A stretch of 64,000 nt of DNA. It comes from Candidatus Megaera polyxenophila. Its GTDB lineage: Bacteria; Pseudomonadota; Alphaproteobacteria; Rickettsiales; Rickettsiaceae. The notes under the pieces were generated by a model, which did no database searches, was not told the origin of the DNA, and was given only the letters and a program-made list of their open reading frames with translations. Positions within the stretch are counted from its first letter, which is position 1; every line of letters starts with the position of its first letter. The translations under genes and the position numbers were made by a program. Positions 8,807-17,749 of the stretch are shown here, in pieces. The stretch is from positions 1 to 64,000 of the forward strand of contig AP017966.1 in assembly GCA_037101405.1 (NCBI GenBank). Direction: 5' to 3'.

Positions 8807-10048
8807 ATGAAGTCAGAAAAATTAAATATTTTAAAATTGGCTAACTATTTATTGATCCAATTAGGGGGAGTAGAAGCTTTTATTTTTCAGGATATAACTT
8901 CTGTTAACAGTATACTTATAGAATTAAAAAAATATGCAGAGAATTCTCAAAATATTGTAACTAGTTGGCAAAAATTATTTCAAAGATTTGTTTTGTCTCT
9001 TGATGAACAACATTTCCGAAATCTTGTTATCCATTGTCCACTGGAAATAGCTAATAGAGAAGTATCTGAATTACAGTATTTGAACAATATTACTCCTTTT
9101 GAACTTGCTGGACTGAGTTGTGAAGAAAAAAAAGGAAGTGATTATATAAGAGATAAAGATGTTATATATTCTCATTGTTGGTATGATTCTGATGATTTTG
9201 ATGCAAAGTGTTGTCATACTCAAAAAGGAGAAATATGTCCTGTTGTTGTTCCTCCATTGCTATCAAACAGTGGTTATGTTCTTAATCCTCAAAAAATAGA
9301 AGTAGATAGGAATAGACTCAATAATGATCACAGAAGTATTATAAGTAGTATTAATGCATATTTTGATCCAAAAAAATTTTCTGAAAAGGCTGATAAACCG
9401 ATATCTGTAGGTTTTTTAAAACAGCCTAATGAGTTTTCTAAGTGGAACTTACTTATGCAACCTCAAAATCTTCCTATTAAATTTCCGTTTAGTAACTATA
9501 GAATCCCACAAGAATTATCACAGTTTATGGAAGCTATTCAGATTGTAGCTAATTACTGGCATAGTATAAATCCTCAATATGCTGATTATTATTATTGTTA
9601 TTTTAGTGTAGCACAATCAGAAGTGCCACCAGGATGTTTTCAGCGTAGGGGGCATTTACACACTGATGGTTTTCAAAGTCATTGGTTAGATGTCCCTCTT
9701 TTTACTGATTTTACTTTTATTGTAAGTGATACAGCCTCAACAGAATTTTATTTACAAGAATTTGATATTTCTAAGTTAGATACAACTGTGCATAATTATT
9801 TTAAATATTTTGCACAAAATCTAAAAGTTAGATCTCTTAAATTACGTGAACCTTACGAAATAGTAGGAATGGATGCATATACTTTGCATAAATCAATTAG
9901 AAATAGTTATAGTTACCATATTAAACGTACATTCATAAGAATTATGTATTCAGTGATTAGGTGGCCAAGTCAAGGGAATGCATATAATCCAATGTTTGAT
10001 TATACTTGGCCTATCGTAAAAAGGGATTTATTGCAGCAATTATTATGA
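8807..10048 (+). CDS. putative Fe(II)/2-oxoglutarate-type oxygenase, first gene of the metabolic cluster
   Basis: The protein is 413 aa and I do not recognise the family with certainty. Near residues 283-287 it reads GHLHTD (candidate H-x-D metal ligands) and near 361 LHKSIRNS followed by KRTFIRI, an arrangement expected for the distal histidine and an arginine of a cupin-fold 2-oxoglutarate oxygenase. A cysteine/histidine-rich patch (about 121-145) could bind zinc or be structural. It is the first gene of a one-strand cluster; its stop overlaps the next start (ATGA at 10045-10048). The AT-rich 119-base gap upstream separates it from the helicase module. Confidence 0.5.
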   Translation: MKSEKLNILKLANYLLIQLGGVEAFIFQDITSVNSILIELKKYAENSQNIVTSWQKLFQRFVLSLDEQHFRNLVIHCPLEIANREVSELQYLNNITPFELAGLSCEEKKGSDYIRDKDVIYSHCWYDSDDFDAKCCHTQKGEICPVVVPPLLSNSGYVLNPQKIEVDRNRLNNDHRSIISSINAYFDPKKFSEKADKPISVGFLKQPNEFSKWNLLMQPQNLPIKFPFSNYRIPQELSQFMEAIQIVANYWHSINPQYADYYYCYFSVAQSEVPPGCFQRRGHLHTDGFQSHWLDVPLFTDFTFIVSDTASTEFYLQEFDISKLDTTVHNYFKYFAQNLKVRSLKLREPYEIVGMDAYTLHKSIRNSYSYHIKRTFIRIMYSVIRWPSQGNAYNPMFDYTWPIVKRDLLQQLL

Positions 10049-10686
10049 AATTAATTCTACCTAGAGTTCCCTTTTATCTTGTCAGACATGGTCAGACGTA
10101 CCATAATATAAATGGTTTGACCTCTGGTGTTAATGATTGTAGTTTGACTAAGGCAGGTTTTGCACAAGCAAAAGTCGTAAGAGATTTGATACATGAATTG
10201 GCGATAGTAAATCCTTGTATTTATTCTAGTCCTCTTAGAAGAGCCAAAAAAACATCAGAAATAATCTCTAATGGTATAATAACTATTAAAATAGTAAAAG
10301 ATCTAAAAGAAAGAGAATTTGGAGACTGGGAAGGAAAAGAATGGCAGAAGATCTTACAAAAATTAAATGCAGGAATACATCCACCTAACGGAGAAACTAC
10401 AATAGAGCACATAGAACGTTTTAGAAAAATCTTCAGACACATACTTATACAATCTGCTACAGAAATGGTTACTCCAATTATTGTTGGTCATGGAGGTAGT
10501 TTTTACTGTTTTAGCAAGATATATAAACAAAAGTATTATATGTATGTAGATAATTGCCATTTATATTATTTTGAACCAAAGCTTAATGCTATAATCGGAA
10601 AAGTTCCTTGGAATATTTGGTATTTGGCTAGTATACAAGAAAAATATGACTTTATTAAAATGAGTAGATGTGAATTTTATTCATAA
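10045..10686 (+). CDS. histidine phosphatase (phosphoglycerate-mutase-like)
   Basis: The product is 213 aa if started at ATG 10045, which overlaps the upstream stop (ATGA); an earlier ATG at 10006 would lie inside the upstream gene. It has the catalytic LVRHGQT near the N-terminus, the SPLRRAKKTSEI motif, the acid LKEREFGDWEG and the second histidine PIIVGHGGS. Family members remove phosphate from sugar phosphates, nucleotides or cofactors. Here it may dephosphorylate a pathway intermediate. The substrate cannot be told from sequence. Confidence 0.85.
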   Translation: MKLILPRVPFYLVRHGQTYHNINGLTSGVNDCSLTKAGFAQAKVVRDLIHELAIVNPCIYSSPLRRAKKTSEIISNGIITIKIVKDLKEREFGDWEGKEWQKILQKLNAGIHPPNGETTIEHIERFRKIFRHILIQSATEMVTPIIVGHGGSFYCFSKIYKQKYYMYVDNCHLYYFEPKLNAIIGKVPWNIWYLASIQEKYDFIKMSRCEFYS

Positions 10687-10811
10687 CTAAGTGATAGTTC
10701 TCAAAAGAGAATAAGAGTTAACAAGTTTTGTTTAAAGTAAAGATTGAGTAGAAAGTTGTTTTTAATAAAATCTAAATATGTCATTTATGAGGTAATAAAT
10801 ACTTAATAAGT

Positions 10812-11675
10812 ATGAAAAAATTTATAGACTTAAGTAAAATTTTCTTGTTTTCTAGACTTTTTTTAATCTCTTGTATTTTGTTTTCAATAAATGCAGAATC
10901 ATATGCTAATAGTACAAAAAAGGTGAATATAGAACAACTTAGACCTTCACAAACTAGGATATCTTTAATTGATATTGAAGATAAGATAAATAAAATTAAG
11001 ATCGGTTATTCAGGTAGAAAGATTCAAGATTCAGTTTACATCTCTCCTCATCCTATAAAAGTCATACAATTTTTAAATAAAAATAACAAATCATATTACC
11101 ATCTTATTGATGGTCATCATGAAGTTTTAGCTGCAAAGAGATTAGGGGCTAAGAAAATTATGGTTTCTGTTGTTGATAAGGTCAGAAATTTGGATAGTAT
11201 ATTAAAGTATAATCGAAGTTGTTTTCCAGCTGAAGATCTATTAAACTTGAGGTTTTATCTTTGGTCGTATGATTCATTAGGAAAGTTTTATTGGAATCAG
11301 AATATGATGTCTTTGGATGAACTTGATAGTAGTGTAAATGATGACATAAACAGGTCGTTTATCGGCAAGACCATGGTAGTTAAATTAGAAGATGGAAGTA
11401 CAATAGATCCTCAAGGTAAAGCACTTCCTCTTTGGGTCAAAGATTGTAGGCATACTCTTCCGCCATTTGCTGAGTTTATGTTGGCTGATGTTCTTAGATC
11501 AAACGGTTTTATAGCTTCTGCAGAAGATTACAAAGACCAAAGTAGGGTTATGCAAGCACACAAAATTTTGTGGGAAGCAAAGCAAGGAGTAGAAAGTTTT
11601 AATTTACATAAACACCCATTTAATTGGAGTGGGTTTCAACTAAACTGGCTTTATTTAGTTCATTCAAGTGAATAA
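10812..11675 (+). CDS. exported ParB/SerK-fold protein
   Basis: The protein is 287 aa. The first 32 residues form a signal peptide (hydrophobic FLFSRLFLISCILFSI, then SYANS). A ParB/Srx-like domain follows, with the phosphate-binding DGHHE at residues 100-104 and HPIKVIQF upstream. ParB-fold enzymes outside chromosome partition include free serine kinases of the SerK/SbnI type; an exported version is unusual. The C-terminal half (about 125-287) is not recognised. It is followed by another exported protein with an 8-base overlap, so the pair is likely cotranslated. Periplasmic or extracellular location is inferred from the signal peptide. Confidence 0.65.
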   Translation: MKKFIDLSKIFLFSRLFLISCILFSINAESYANSTKKVNIEQLRPSQTRISLIDIEDKINKIKIGYSGRKIQDSVYISPHPIKVIQFLNKNNKSYYHLIDGHHEVLAAKRLGAKKIMVSVVDKVRNLDSILKYNRSCFPAEDLLNLRFYLWSYDSLGKFYWNQNMMSLDELDSSVNDDINRSFIGKTMVVKLEDGSTIDPQGKALPLWVKDCRHTLPPFAEFMLADVLRSNGFIASAEDYKDQSRVMQAHKILWEAKQGVESFNLHKHPFNWSGFQLNWLYLVHSSE

Positions 11676-12804
11676 ATTAAATTCAATAAAAAGTAAAGGT
11701 AAAGTGAAGATTAATTATTTTTTAAAGCGGTTAATTTTTTTACAAGTTTTTCTTATAATTTTCTTACAGTTTGCCTATGCAAATGTTAGAGTAAACTGGA
11801 TGGATCTTCCAGTTGAGAAGCTAGGTAATATCCTATATTTATATGACTCAAAAATTGATATTCTTAATACAAAAATACAAGAGTACCATACTATTCCAAA
11901 GAACAATTGGAATGCAGTTCCAAAAAGGGTTAAGTCACTTATTGACATATCTACTTATGCACAAAATTTGTCAGGAAAGATAGAAAATTCTTACCTGAAG
12001 AGTGTAATTATAAAACTCAGTCTCATTGCTATTGAGAAGAAAAACTACCTTATTCAATTGTTAGAATTACATAACGGTGGATATAAAAGAGTGTATAATA
12101 ATCTTTATGATGCTTCTATAATACAAAATAATTATATACCTTTATTCATCAACAATATAATGAGATATAATCACTCGACTCAGGAGCTTTGGGGGGAATA
12201 TATACTTGAAGCAGTTGATCCATGTCACAGAAGGTTACTAAATTCTTTTTTCTCTGTTTTTAGAAATAAAACGAGTAGTACTAAAGTTTCTGATTTTTTT
12301 CTTTGGTTAGAAGATCAACAGGTTTCGGTATTTATTCCAGCGATCAAAATGTTTACAGAGGCAGAATTAGCCCAAAAAAAGGTAATTATTAAGAATGGTA
12401 AGTTTTACGATATTTTAGGTAAACGTATAACAACCAATCAAATATTATTAGATGACAAGCCCATTCATGGACCAGTTTTTGACATAGAACACATATTTAT
12501 TATTGATGAAATTGGTAATATATATCTTTGCTATAGTAGTAGAACAGTTGGTCATACTTCAATGAGTCATTATAAACCGATTATAGGCGCAGGAAAATTG
12601 GTTTTAAATAATGGAGAGGTAAAAAAAATAGCTTTCGATAGTGGTCACTATCTTCCCGGAGAAAAAGGAGCTATACAAACTATTAATTTTTTATTAAAAG
12701 TTGGTATAAAGTTCAAAAATACGATAAAAATTGAGTATTTTAAAGGAGATAACCGTGTATCTACTGATTTTGCTCAGTTTAAGAAGGAGTATATAGCTAA
12801 TTAA
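11668..12804 (+). CDS. exported protein with SGHY-type C-terminal motif
   Basis: The protein is 378 aa with an N-terminal hydrophobic segment (LIFLQVFLIIFLQFAYA), read as a signal peptide or anchor. The C-terminal part has HTSMSHYKPIIGAGKL and then IAFDSGHYLP near residue 325. The pattern (H-S/T near a G-A-G-strand, then SGHY-P) resembles a C-terminal motif of plant IQM calmodulin-binding proteins and several bacterial proteins, whose biochemical function I cannot state. It overlaps the upstream exported gene by eight bases. A 198-base gap with a small inverted repeat (AACAGA/TCTGTT) separates it from the next gene. Confidence 0.5.
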   Translation: MNKLNSIKSKGKVKINYFLKRLIFLQVFLIIFLQFAYANVRVNWMDLPVEKLGNILYLYDSKIDILNTKIQEYHTIPKNNWNAVPKRVKSLIDISTYAQNLSGKIENSYLKSVIIKLSLIAIEKKNYLIQLLELHNGGYKRVYNNLYDASIIQNNYIPLFINNIMRYNHSTQELWGEYILEAVDPCHRRLLNSFFSVFRNKTSSTKVSDFFLWLEDQQVSVFIPAIKMFTEAELAQKKVIIKNGKFYDILGKRITTNQILLDDKPIHGPVFDIEHIFIIDEIGNIYLCYSSRTVGHTSMSHYKPIIGAGKLVLNNGEVKKIAFDSGHYLPGEKGAIQTINFLLKVGIKFKNTIKIEYFKGDNRVSTDFAQFKKEYIAN

Positions 12805-13002
12805 TAATCAAAGTTTCTTATCATCAAGGATTGCTATATTTTCTAACACTTATGGGTGATAACTTATTGTTTTTTAATCAAAAAAACTGTAACAGAATCT
12901 CTGTTAGAGATAGATAAACTTTAGACTTTTATAAAATTTGGGCTAATGATGCAGAGATATATACTAAGATCAGCAAATTAATTTATTTTTGAGGTAAAAC
13001 TT

Positions 13003-14256
13003 GTGAATACTGTAAGAAAACAAAATACGATGTTACAATTTGGTATTAAGTCTATTATTGGAAATGTAGAAATAATAGAAAGAAAAGGATGGGGACATCC
13101 AGATAAATTAGCTGATGATCTGGCTGAAGAATTATCTAGGTCTTATTCACGGTTTACTCTTAAGGAGTGTGGAATTGTTTTACATCACAATTTTGATAAG
13201 CTTTGTATATTAGGTGGTAGCTCAAAAGTTTCATATGGATCTTTTAAAATGATTAGTCCAATAAGAATTCTTGTAAACGGTAGAGCCACTACTAAATTTG
13301 CAGGAAAAGATTTAGATATCGAAGGTTTAATTAACAAAGGTTGTAGAGAGTTTTTTAAGGATAGATTACCTATTTTAGATTCAACAAAAGATATATCTAT
13401 TGTTTTAAACTTAAGTAAAGCAAGTAGTCCTGGACAAGTGTATTCATTAAATAGTGATAAAACAAGACATCATTGGTTTGAACCAAGAGGAGTTGAAGAT
13501 TTACCAGAACATAAGCATTTATATTCTAATGATACCTCGTTGGGCACTGGTTATGCTCCTTTGAGTCGTGTTGAAAGTATGGTTATAAAATTATCTGATT
13601 ATTTAAGTTTTAGACCTAGAGAAGGGGCTCCAAGTTGGTTAGGTACTGATGTAAAAGTTATGGCTTATGCATATGGAGATAATGTTGATTTAACTTTATG
13701 TGTACCACAAATTTCAAAATATGTTGGAAGTCGTGAAGAATATATATCAAATATTAAATGGCTTAGAGGAAATATTTTAGATTTTTTGACCAAAATTGAT
13801 AGTAAATTGAAGATAACATTAAATATTAATGCCAGAGATAATTTAGAAAAAGACGAAATATATTTAACGGCTACTGGGTCATCAATTGAATCTGGAGATG
13901 AAGGAGTTGTTGGAAGAGGAAATAGGGTTAATGGCCTGATAACTCCTAAGCGTCCGATGAATTTAGAAGGGGCAAATGGTAAAAACCCAGTGTATCACGT
14001 AGGTAAAATATATAATATCCTAGCAAGTAATATTGCAGAGGCAATTTATAAGGCAACAGATAGTCCTGTTGTAGTTGACCTGATTAGCAAAACTGGAAAT
14101 TCTTTGAAAGAGCCATGGAAAATTTTAATTCAATTAGAAAATATGGAGGTTGATCAAGATCAAGTATATAAAATAATTGAAGAGCATTTAAATAAAATAC
14201 CTGAATTAACAAATAAAATTGTTGTTTCATCAACTAAAAATTTGAGGTTATGTTAA
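13003..14256 (+). CDS. archaeal-type S-adenosylmethionine synthetase
   Basis: The protein is 417 aa, the usual size for archaeal-type MAT. It shows ERKGWGHPDKLADDLAEEL near the N-terminus, GIVLHHNFDKLCILGG, the glycine-rich GTGYAPLS, and AYAYGDNVDLT. The enzyme makes S-adenosylmethionine from ATP and methionine. GTG at 13003 is taken as start because GAGGT lies seven bases upstream; ATG 13030 is an alternative. Rickettsiae usually rely on imported AdoMet or a degraded bacterial metK, so a horizontally acquired archaeal-type enzyme is notable. It ends with a TAATG overlap with the next gene. Confidence 0.9.
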   Translation: MNTVRKQNTMLQFGIKSIIGNVEIIERKGWGHPDKLADDLAEELSRSYSRFTLKECGIVLHHNFDKLCILGGSSKVSYGSFKMISPIRILVNGRATTKFAGKDLDIEGLINKGCREFFKDRLPILDSTKDISIVLNLSKASSPGQVYSLNSDKTRHHWFEPRGVEDLPEHKHLYSNDTSLGTGYAPLSRVESMVIKLSDYLSFRPREGAPSWLGTDVKVMAYAYGDNVDLTLCVPQISKYVGSREEYISNIKWLRGNILDFLTKIDSKLKITLNINARDNLEKDEIYLTATGSSIESGDEGVVGRGNRVNGLITPKRPMNLEGANGKNPVYHVGKIYNILASNIAEAIYKATDSPVVVDLISKTGNSLKEPWKILIQLENMEVDQDQVYKIIEEHLNKIPELTNKIVVSSTKNLRLC

Positions 14257-15101
14257 TGAATACGGGGATTAATATAGCTATCTTAGACTGTAAAAATTTT
14301 AAGTCATTATTGCCAGATCTCTGTAACAAATTGAATGTAAAAAATATTGAGTTGCCTGTACAGTTGTGGCAGAAGTTAAAATTGGAAACAAAATATTTAA
14401 ATGGTCTAGGCGTTTCTGGTTTAAGTGGTTTGCTTAATGAAACTGATGTTTTTCCTATGTCCATTTTTGTATCTGAAGAATTATTCTTAAAGCAAATTGA
14501 AGTGTTACAATCGAAGTTAGATGTAGCTTATAAATTAAAGTGTAAAAATATGTCTTTGGGTATAGATCCATTTATTGATTTTAGTGATTTGAATTATGCT
14601 GAAGAACTTTTTATTGATAGGGTAAGATATTTTGCAGAACTAGCTAAAAAAGTAAATGTAGCTATTAATCTAGAGTATATTTCTTATAATGTTGCGCATA
14701 ATAATGGAAATAAAAAAAACTCTCTTTTTTGTAATTCAATTAATAAAGCTATAGATCTTATCGACAAGATTGCTCTAGATAATGTTAACTTACTGTTAGA
14801 TTTTTTGCATTGGTATTGTGATGAACATAAACCTGTTTTTGAAGATTTCTTTTCTTATATAGGTTTTGTTCATATCTGTGATCATAAGCAAAAAGATTAT
14901 AGCAAAATAAATGATTTGGGGAGGGTACTTCCAGGGCAAGGGTGTTTACCTATTACACCTTTTGTAAATTGTTTAAAATATTTTGGGTATCAAGGTCCTG
15001 TAACAATTGAAGTTTTTAGAAGTGATAAATATCAACCTTCTGATGTAGAGATTAAAGATGCGGTATTGTACGTTAATAAGTTATGGAGTAAAGCGGTATG
15101 A
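14256..15101 (+). CDS. xylose-isomerase-like TIM-barrel sugar isomerase/epimerase
   Basis: The protein is 281 aa. Candidate metal ligands follow the AP-endonuclease-2/xylose-isomerase-like order: the Glu in INLEYIS, the Asp in LLDFLHW, the His in VHICDHK and the Glu in TIEVFRS. Family members isomerise or epimerise sugars and keto-cyclitols. ATG 14256 fits the GAGG ribosome site better than ATG 14250 and overlaps the stop of the AdoMet synthetase. Next to four Gfo/Idh/MocA dehydrogenases, a role on a keto-sugar intermediate is likely, by analogy with 3-keto-sugar pathways. Confidence 0.8.
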   Translation: MNTGINIAILDCKNFKSLLPDLCNKLNVKNIELPVQLWQKLKLETKYLNGLGVSGLSGLLNETDVFPMSIFVSEELFLKQIEVLQSKLDVAYKLKCKNMSLGIDPFIDFSDLNYAEELFIDRVRYFAELAKKVNVAINLEYISYNVAHNNGNKKNSLFCNSINKAIDLIDKIALDNVNLLLDFLHWYCDEHKPVFEDFFSYIGFVHICDHKQKDYSKINDLGRVLPGQGCLPITPFVNCLKYFGYQGPVTIEVFRSDKYQPSDVEIKDAVLYVNKLWSKAV

Positions 15102-15619
15102 ATAGTTTTTTTAAAAAACCAATAATTTTCTTTTTATTGAATATATTATGTGTGGTTAATGTTTTAGGAAAGGATCGTGTGAAAAATTATAAATTACAAG
15201 TAGCAGTTAGAGCTCTAGTTGTAAATGAAAATAAGTTGTTATTAGTTAGTAATGAAGGTAATTTTTGGTATACACCTGGAGGTAGATTGAATTCAAATGA
15301 AACTCTACCAGAGTGTATTGTAAGAGAGGTAAAAGAAGAAACAGGGATTGATATACAAGCAAAAGAGATAGTTTCAGTATATGATTTTTTTGATAAGAAA
15401 GACAATATACATAAGGTAGAAGTTTATTTTACAACTAAAATTAAATCAGATGTGATTCCAAAAAATTGGAAAGATCAAGATGGTCCTATTAAGTTCATTA
15501 GGTTTTTCTCGCATGAAGAACTTAAGCATATGAAGAATGTTGCTCCTAGTTTTTTAAAGGATGGTGTGTGGCTTAAAGATAAACCTAAAAAAATTTATGA
15601 GGGTTATGAGGTAAAATGA
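15098..15619 (+). CDS. Nudix hydrolase with N-terminal hydrophobic segment
   Basis: The product is 173 aa. The Nudix box is complete: GGRLNSNE, seven residues, then REVKEETGI. It hydrolyses a nucleoside diphosphate linked to another moiety; the substrate is unknown. Unusually, residues 1-24 (KKPIIFFLLNILCVVNVLG) look like a signal peptide or membrane anchor. The start overlaps the upstream stop (ATGA at 15098), which supports the long form. An internal GTG at 15178 would give a purely soluble enzyme. The end overlaps the next gene by four bases. Confidence 0.85.
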   Translation: MNSFFKKPIIFFLLNILCVVNVLGKDRVKNYKLQVAVRALVVNENKLLLVSNEGNFWYTPGGRLNSNETLPECIVREVKEETGIDIQAKEIVSVYDFFDKKDNIHKVEVYFTTKIKSDVIPKNWKDQDGPIKFIRFFSHEELKHMKNVAPSFLKDGVWLKDKPKKIYEGYEVK

Positions 15620-16635
15620 GTAAAATTAACTTAGGAATATTTGGCTGTGGAGGTGCAACTTTTTGTATACATTTACCTGCGTTGCTTAGGTTATCTGATT
15701 TTTTTAACATAAAATTAATTTATGATATTGACTCTGAAAGAGCTAACATTATCGCAGGAAAAATAAGTAATAGTAAAGTATGTTCTGACCCGCAACAAAT
15801 ATTTCAAGACAAAACCATAGATATGGTAGTTATTCTCTCTCCTAATCATGAAAGTTTAATTAATTATTCGCTTGATGCAGGAAAGCACGTTTTTACTGAA
15901 AAACCTATTTCCTTAGATATAGATTATTCAAAACGTTTAGTTAAGAAGGCAAAAGATTTGAAACTAGTATTAGAAGTTGGTTTAATGAGATCTCATGATA
16001 AAGTTATAAAAAGTTTTTTTGATAAAGTTTTGTCTAAAGATGTAGTGTCAGGTTTTTTTTATAAAGCTGATGGCTCTGATCAAATAATTAGAGAGGTAAT
16101 AATGCCTAGACAGTTAAAAGCTTATAATTTTAGTAAAATTGATCTACCGATAGAACCATCTGGAATAAGTAAAAAGGGATTAGATGTTTTAAAAAAACTG
16201 CTATGGTCTGGAATACATTTAATTACTGTAATATGTGATTATTTTGATGATTTAGAGGTAGTTTTTTGTGAGATTAACTATACAGGCAAATCTATGAGCT
16301 GTATTTTATCTACTCAGAATAATCAACAGTTTTTACTTAATATCTCTGAAACAAAAGTGTTATCATATAGTGAAAGGATTAGGTTTGTAGGACAAAATTT
16401 TATGGGAGAACTTGAATTTACCTCTCCATATTTATCTGATAATTATACCAAAGCAAAGATAGTAAATGATAAGTGCATAGAGACGGCATTTGATCATCAA
16501 GGTGATTATAAATCATCTTTTATATCAATGTGGGAGAATATTTTTAAGAACGTTAAATCAGGAAAACAAAGTAAATCAGCAGAGTTGGCATTAAGAGTAG
16601 AAAAAATTGCTAGAGCTGCTGCAGAAATATGTTAG
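15616..16635 (+). CDS. Gfo/Idh/MocA-family dehydrogenase 1
   Basis: The protein is 339 aa. An N-terminal Rossmann fold reads LGIFGCGGATFCIHLPALL, with the strand end YDID (acid after beta-2, favouring NAD) and the family lysine motif FTEKPIS. Family members oxidise or reduce hydroxyls of sugars, inositols or biliverdin using NAD(P). It overlaps the Nudix gene by four bases and is followed by three more paralogues. The C-terminal half is diverged, so the substrate cannot be inferred. Confidence 0.85.
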   Translation: MSKINLGIFGCGGATFCIHLPALLRLSDFFNIKLIYDIDSERANIIAGKISNSKVCSDPQQIFQDKTIDMVVILSPNHESLINYSLDAGKHVFTEKPISLDIDYSKRLVKKAKDLKLVLEVGLMRSHDKVIKSFFDKVLSKDVVSGFFYKADGSDQIIREVIMPRQLKAYNFSKIDLPIEPSGISKKGLDVLKKLLWSGIHLITVICDYFDDLEVVFCEINYTGKSMSCILSTQNNQQFLLNISETKVLSYSERIRFVGQNFMGELEFTSPYLSDNYTKAKIVNDKCIETAFDHQGDYKSSFISMWENIFKNVKSGKQSKSAELALRVEKIARAAAEIC

Positions 16636-16648
16636 AAAAAATTTAGTT

Positions 16649-17731
16649 ATGAAGATAAAATTAGGAGTATTGGGATGTGGCATGATTGGTCGATCATTTA
16701 TAGAACAAGTGATATTACATAGTTCATTTGAAGTAGTATCTATCTGTTCAAAAACTCAATTGTCAATAAGTAAAGCATTAGAATTAGTTCCAAGTATAAG
16801 GGTCCATTTAAAAAAGGAGGATTTTTTTTCTGATGATGAAATTGAAGGAGTCATTGTCTGCACTCCTCATGAGCAACATGCTCAAGATGCCATTTTAGCT
16901 TTAAAAAATAATAAACATGTCCTTATTGAAAAACCATTATCAACAAATATTAATGATTTAGATGAATTATTGTATCAATCAATTGCAAGAAGTGAGTTGG
17001 TTGTAACGGCACTTCCTCATGGAGACTATGAATATTTGGTAAAAGCAAAAGAAATAATTAATTCAGGTGTTTTAGGCAAAATTACTGCATTTCACTCATA
17101 TCTAGATGTTCCAGGTCCACCAAGGTCAAATTGGTATTATTCTAAATCAGCTATAGGAGGTGCTTCTTTAGATACTTTGCCATATGCTTTGAACAGGTTC
17201 TTCAGTTTGATAGAGCAAGAGCCTAACTTGATTTTAGGTTTTAAGAATCAATTAATTAAACATAGAATTTGTGGAGATGGAAATAAGATAAAGCCAGAGG
17301 TCGATGATAATGCTACATTAGTGATGGAGCTTAAATCTGGTCAACAGGCTATCATTCGTTCTAGTTGGAATACTAGTGTTCCACAAGATTTTACCATCGT
17401 TCATGGTAGAAGTGGAGTTATGATTATTGATGCTTGGAAAGAATCTATAACCTTAAAAATAAACTCTGAAGTTCAACAAATTGAAGGTTTTCAAAAGGAT
17501 AAAGATGGTGAATTCAAATTATTCTTAGATAAAAAACATCCAGAAAAGTTAAAATTAGATGTTTTTGCAAATCATATATTAAAAAGCACTAGCAATTTAA
17601 GTAATATTATTTATCAAACGGAAATTATTCTAGCTCTTTTGAGTCAGAATGGAATTATTAATCTTAAAAATAATTTATCAAATTCTTGTGCAATCCAGCA
17701 GGAGTTACTTATTGGACAGGATTATATATAA
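16649..17731 (+). CDS. Gfo/Idh/MocA-family dehydrogenase 2
   Basis: The product is 360 aa from ATG 16649 (MKIKLGVLGCGMIGRSFI). An upstream in-frame ATG at 16607 would add 14 residues and overlap the previous gene by 29 bases. It has the nucleotide-binding GCGMIG, the lysine motif VLIEKPLS, and a conserved block (HSYLDVPGPPRSNWYY and GGASLDTLPY) expected for the substrate-facing region. It is likely an NAD(P)-dependent sugar or cyclitol dehydrogenase. There is no strong ribosome site, so translation may depend on coupling. Confidence 0.8.
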   Translation: MKIKLGVLGCGMIGRSFIEQVILHSSFEVVSICSKTQLSISKALELVPSIRVHLKKEDFFSDDEIEGVIVCTPHEQHAQDAILALKNNKHVLIEKPLSTNINDLDELLYQSIARSELVVTALPHGDYEYLVKAKEIINSGVLGKITAFHSYLDVPGPPRSNWYYSKSAIGGASLDTLPYALNRFFSLIEQEPNLILGFKNQLIKHRICGDGNKIKPEVDDNATLVMELKSGQQAIIRSSWNTSVPQDFTIVHGRSGVMIIDAWKESITLKINSEVQQIEGFQKDKDGEFKLFLDKKHPEKLKLDVFANHILKSTSNLSNIIYQTEIILALLSQNGIINLKNNLSNSCAIQQELLIGQDYI

Positions 17732-17749
17732 ATTAATATAGGAATTATT

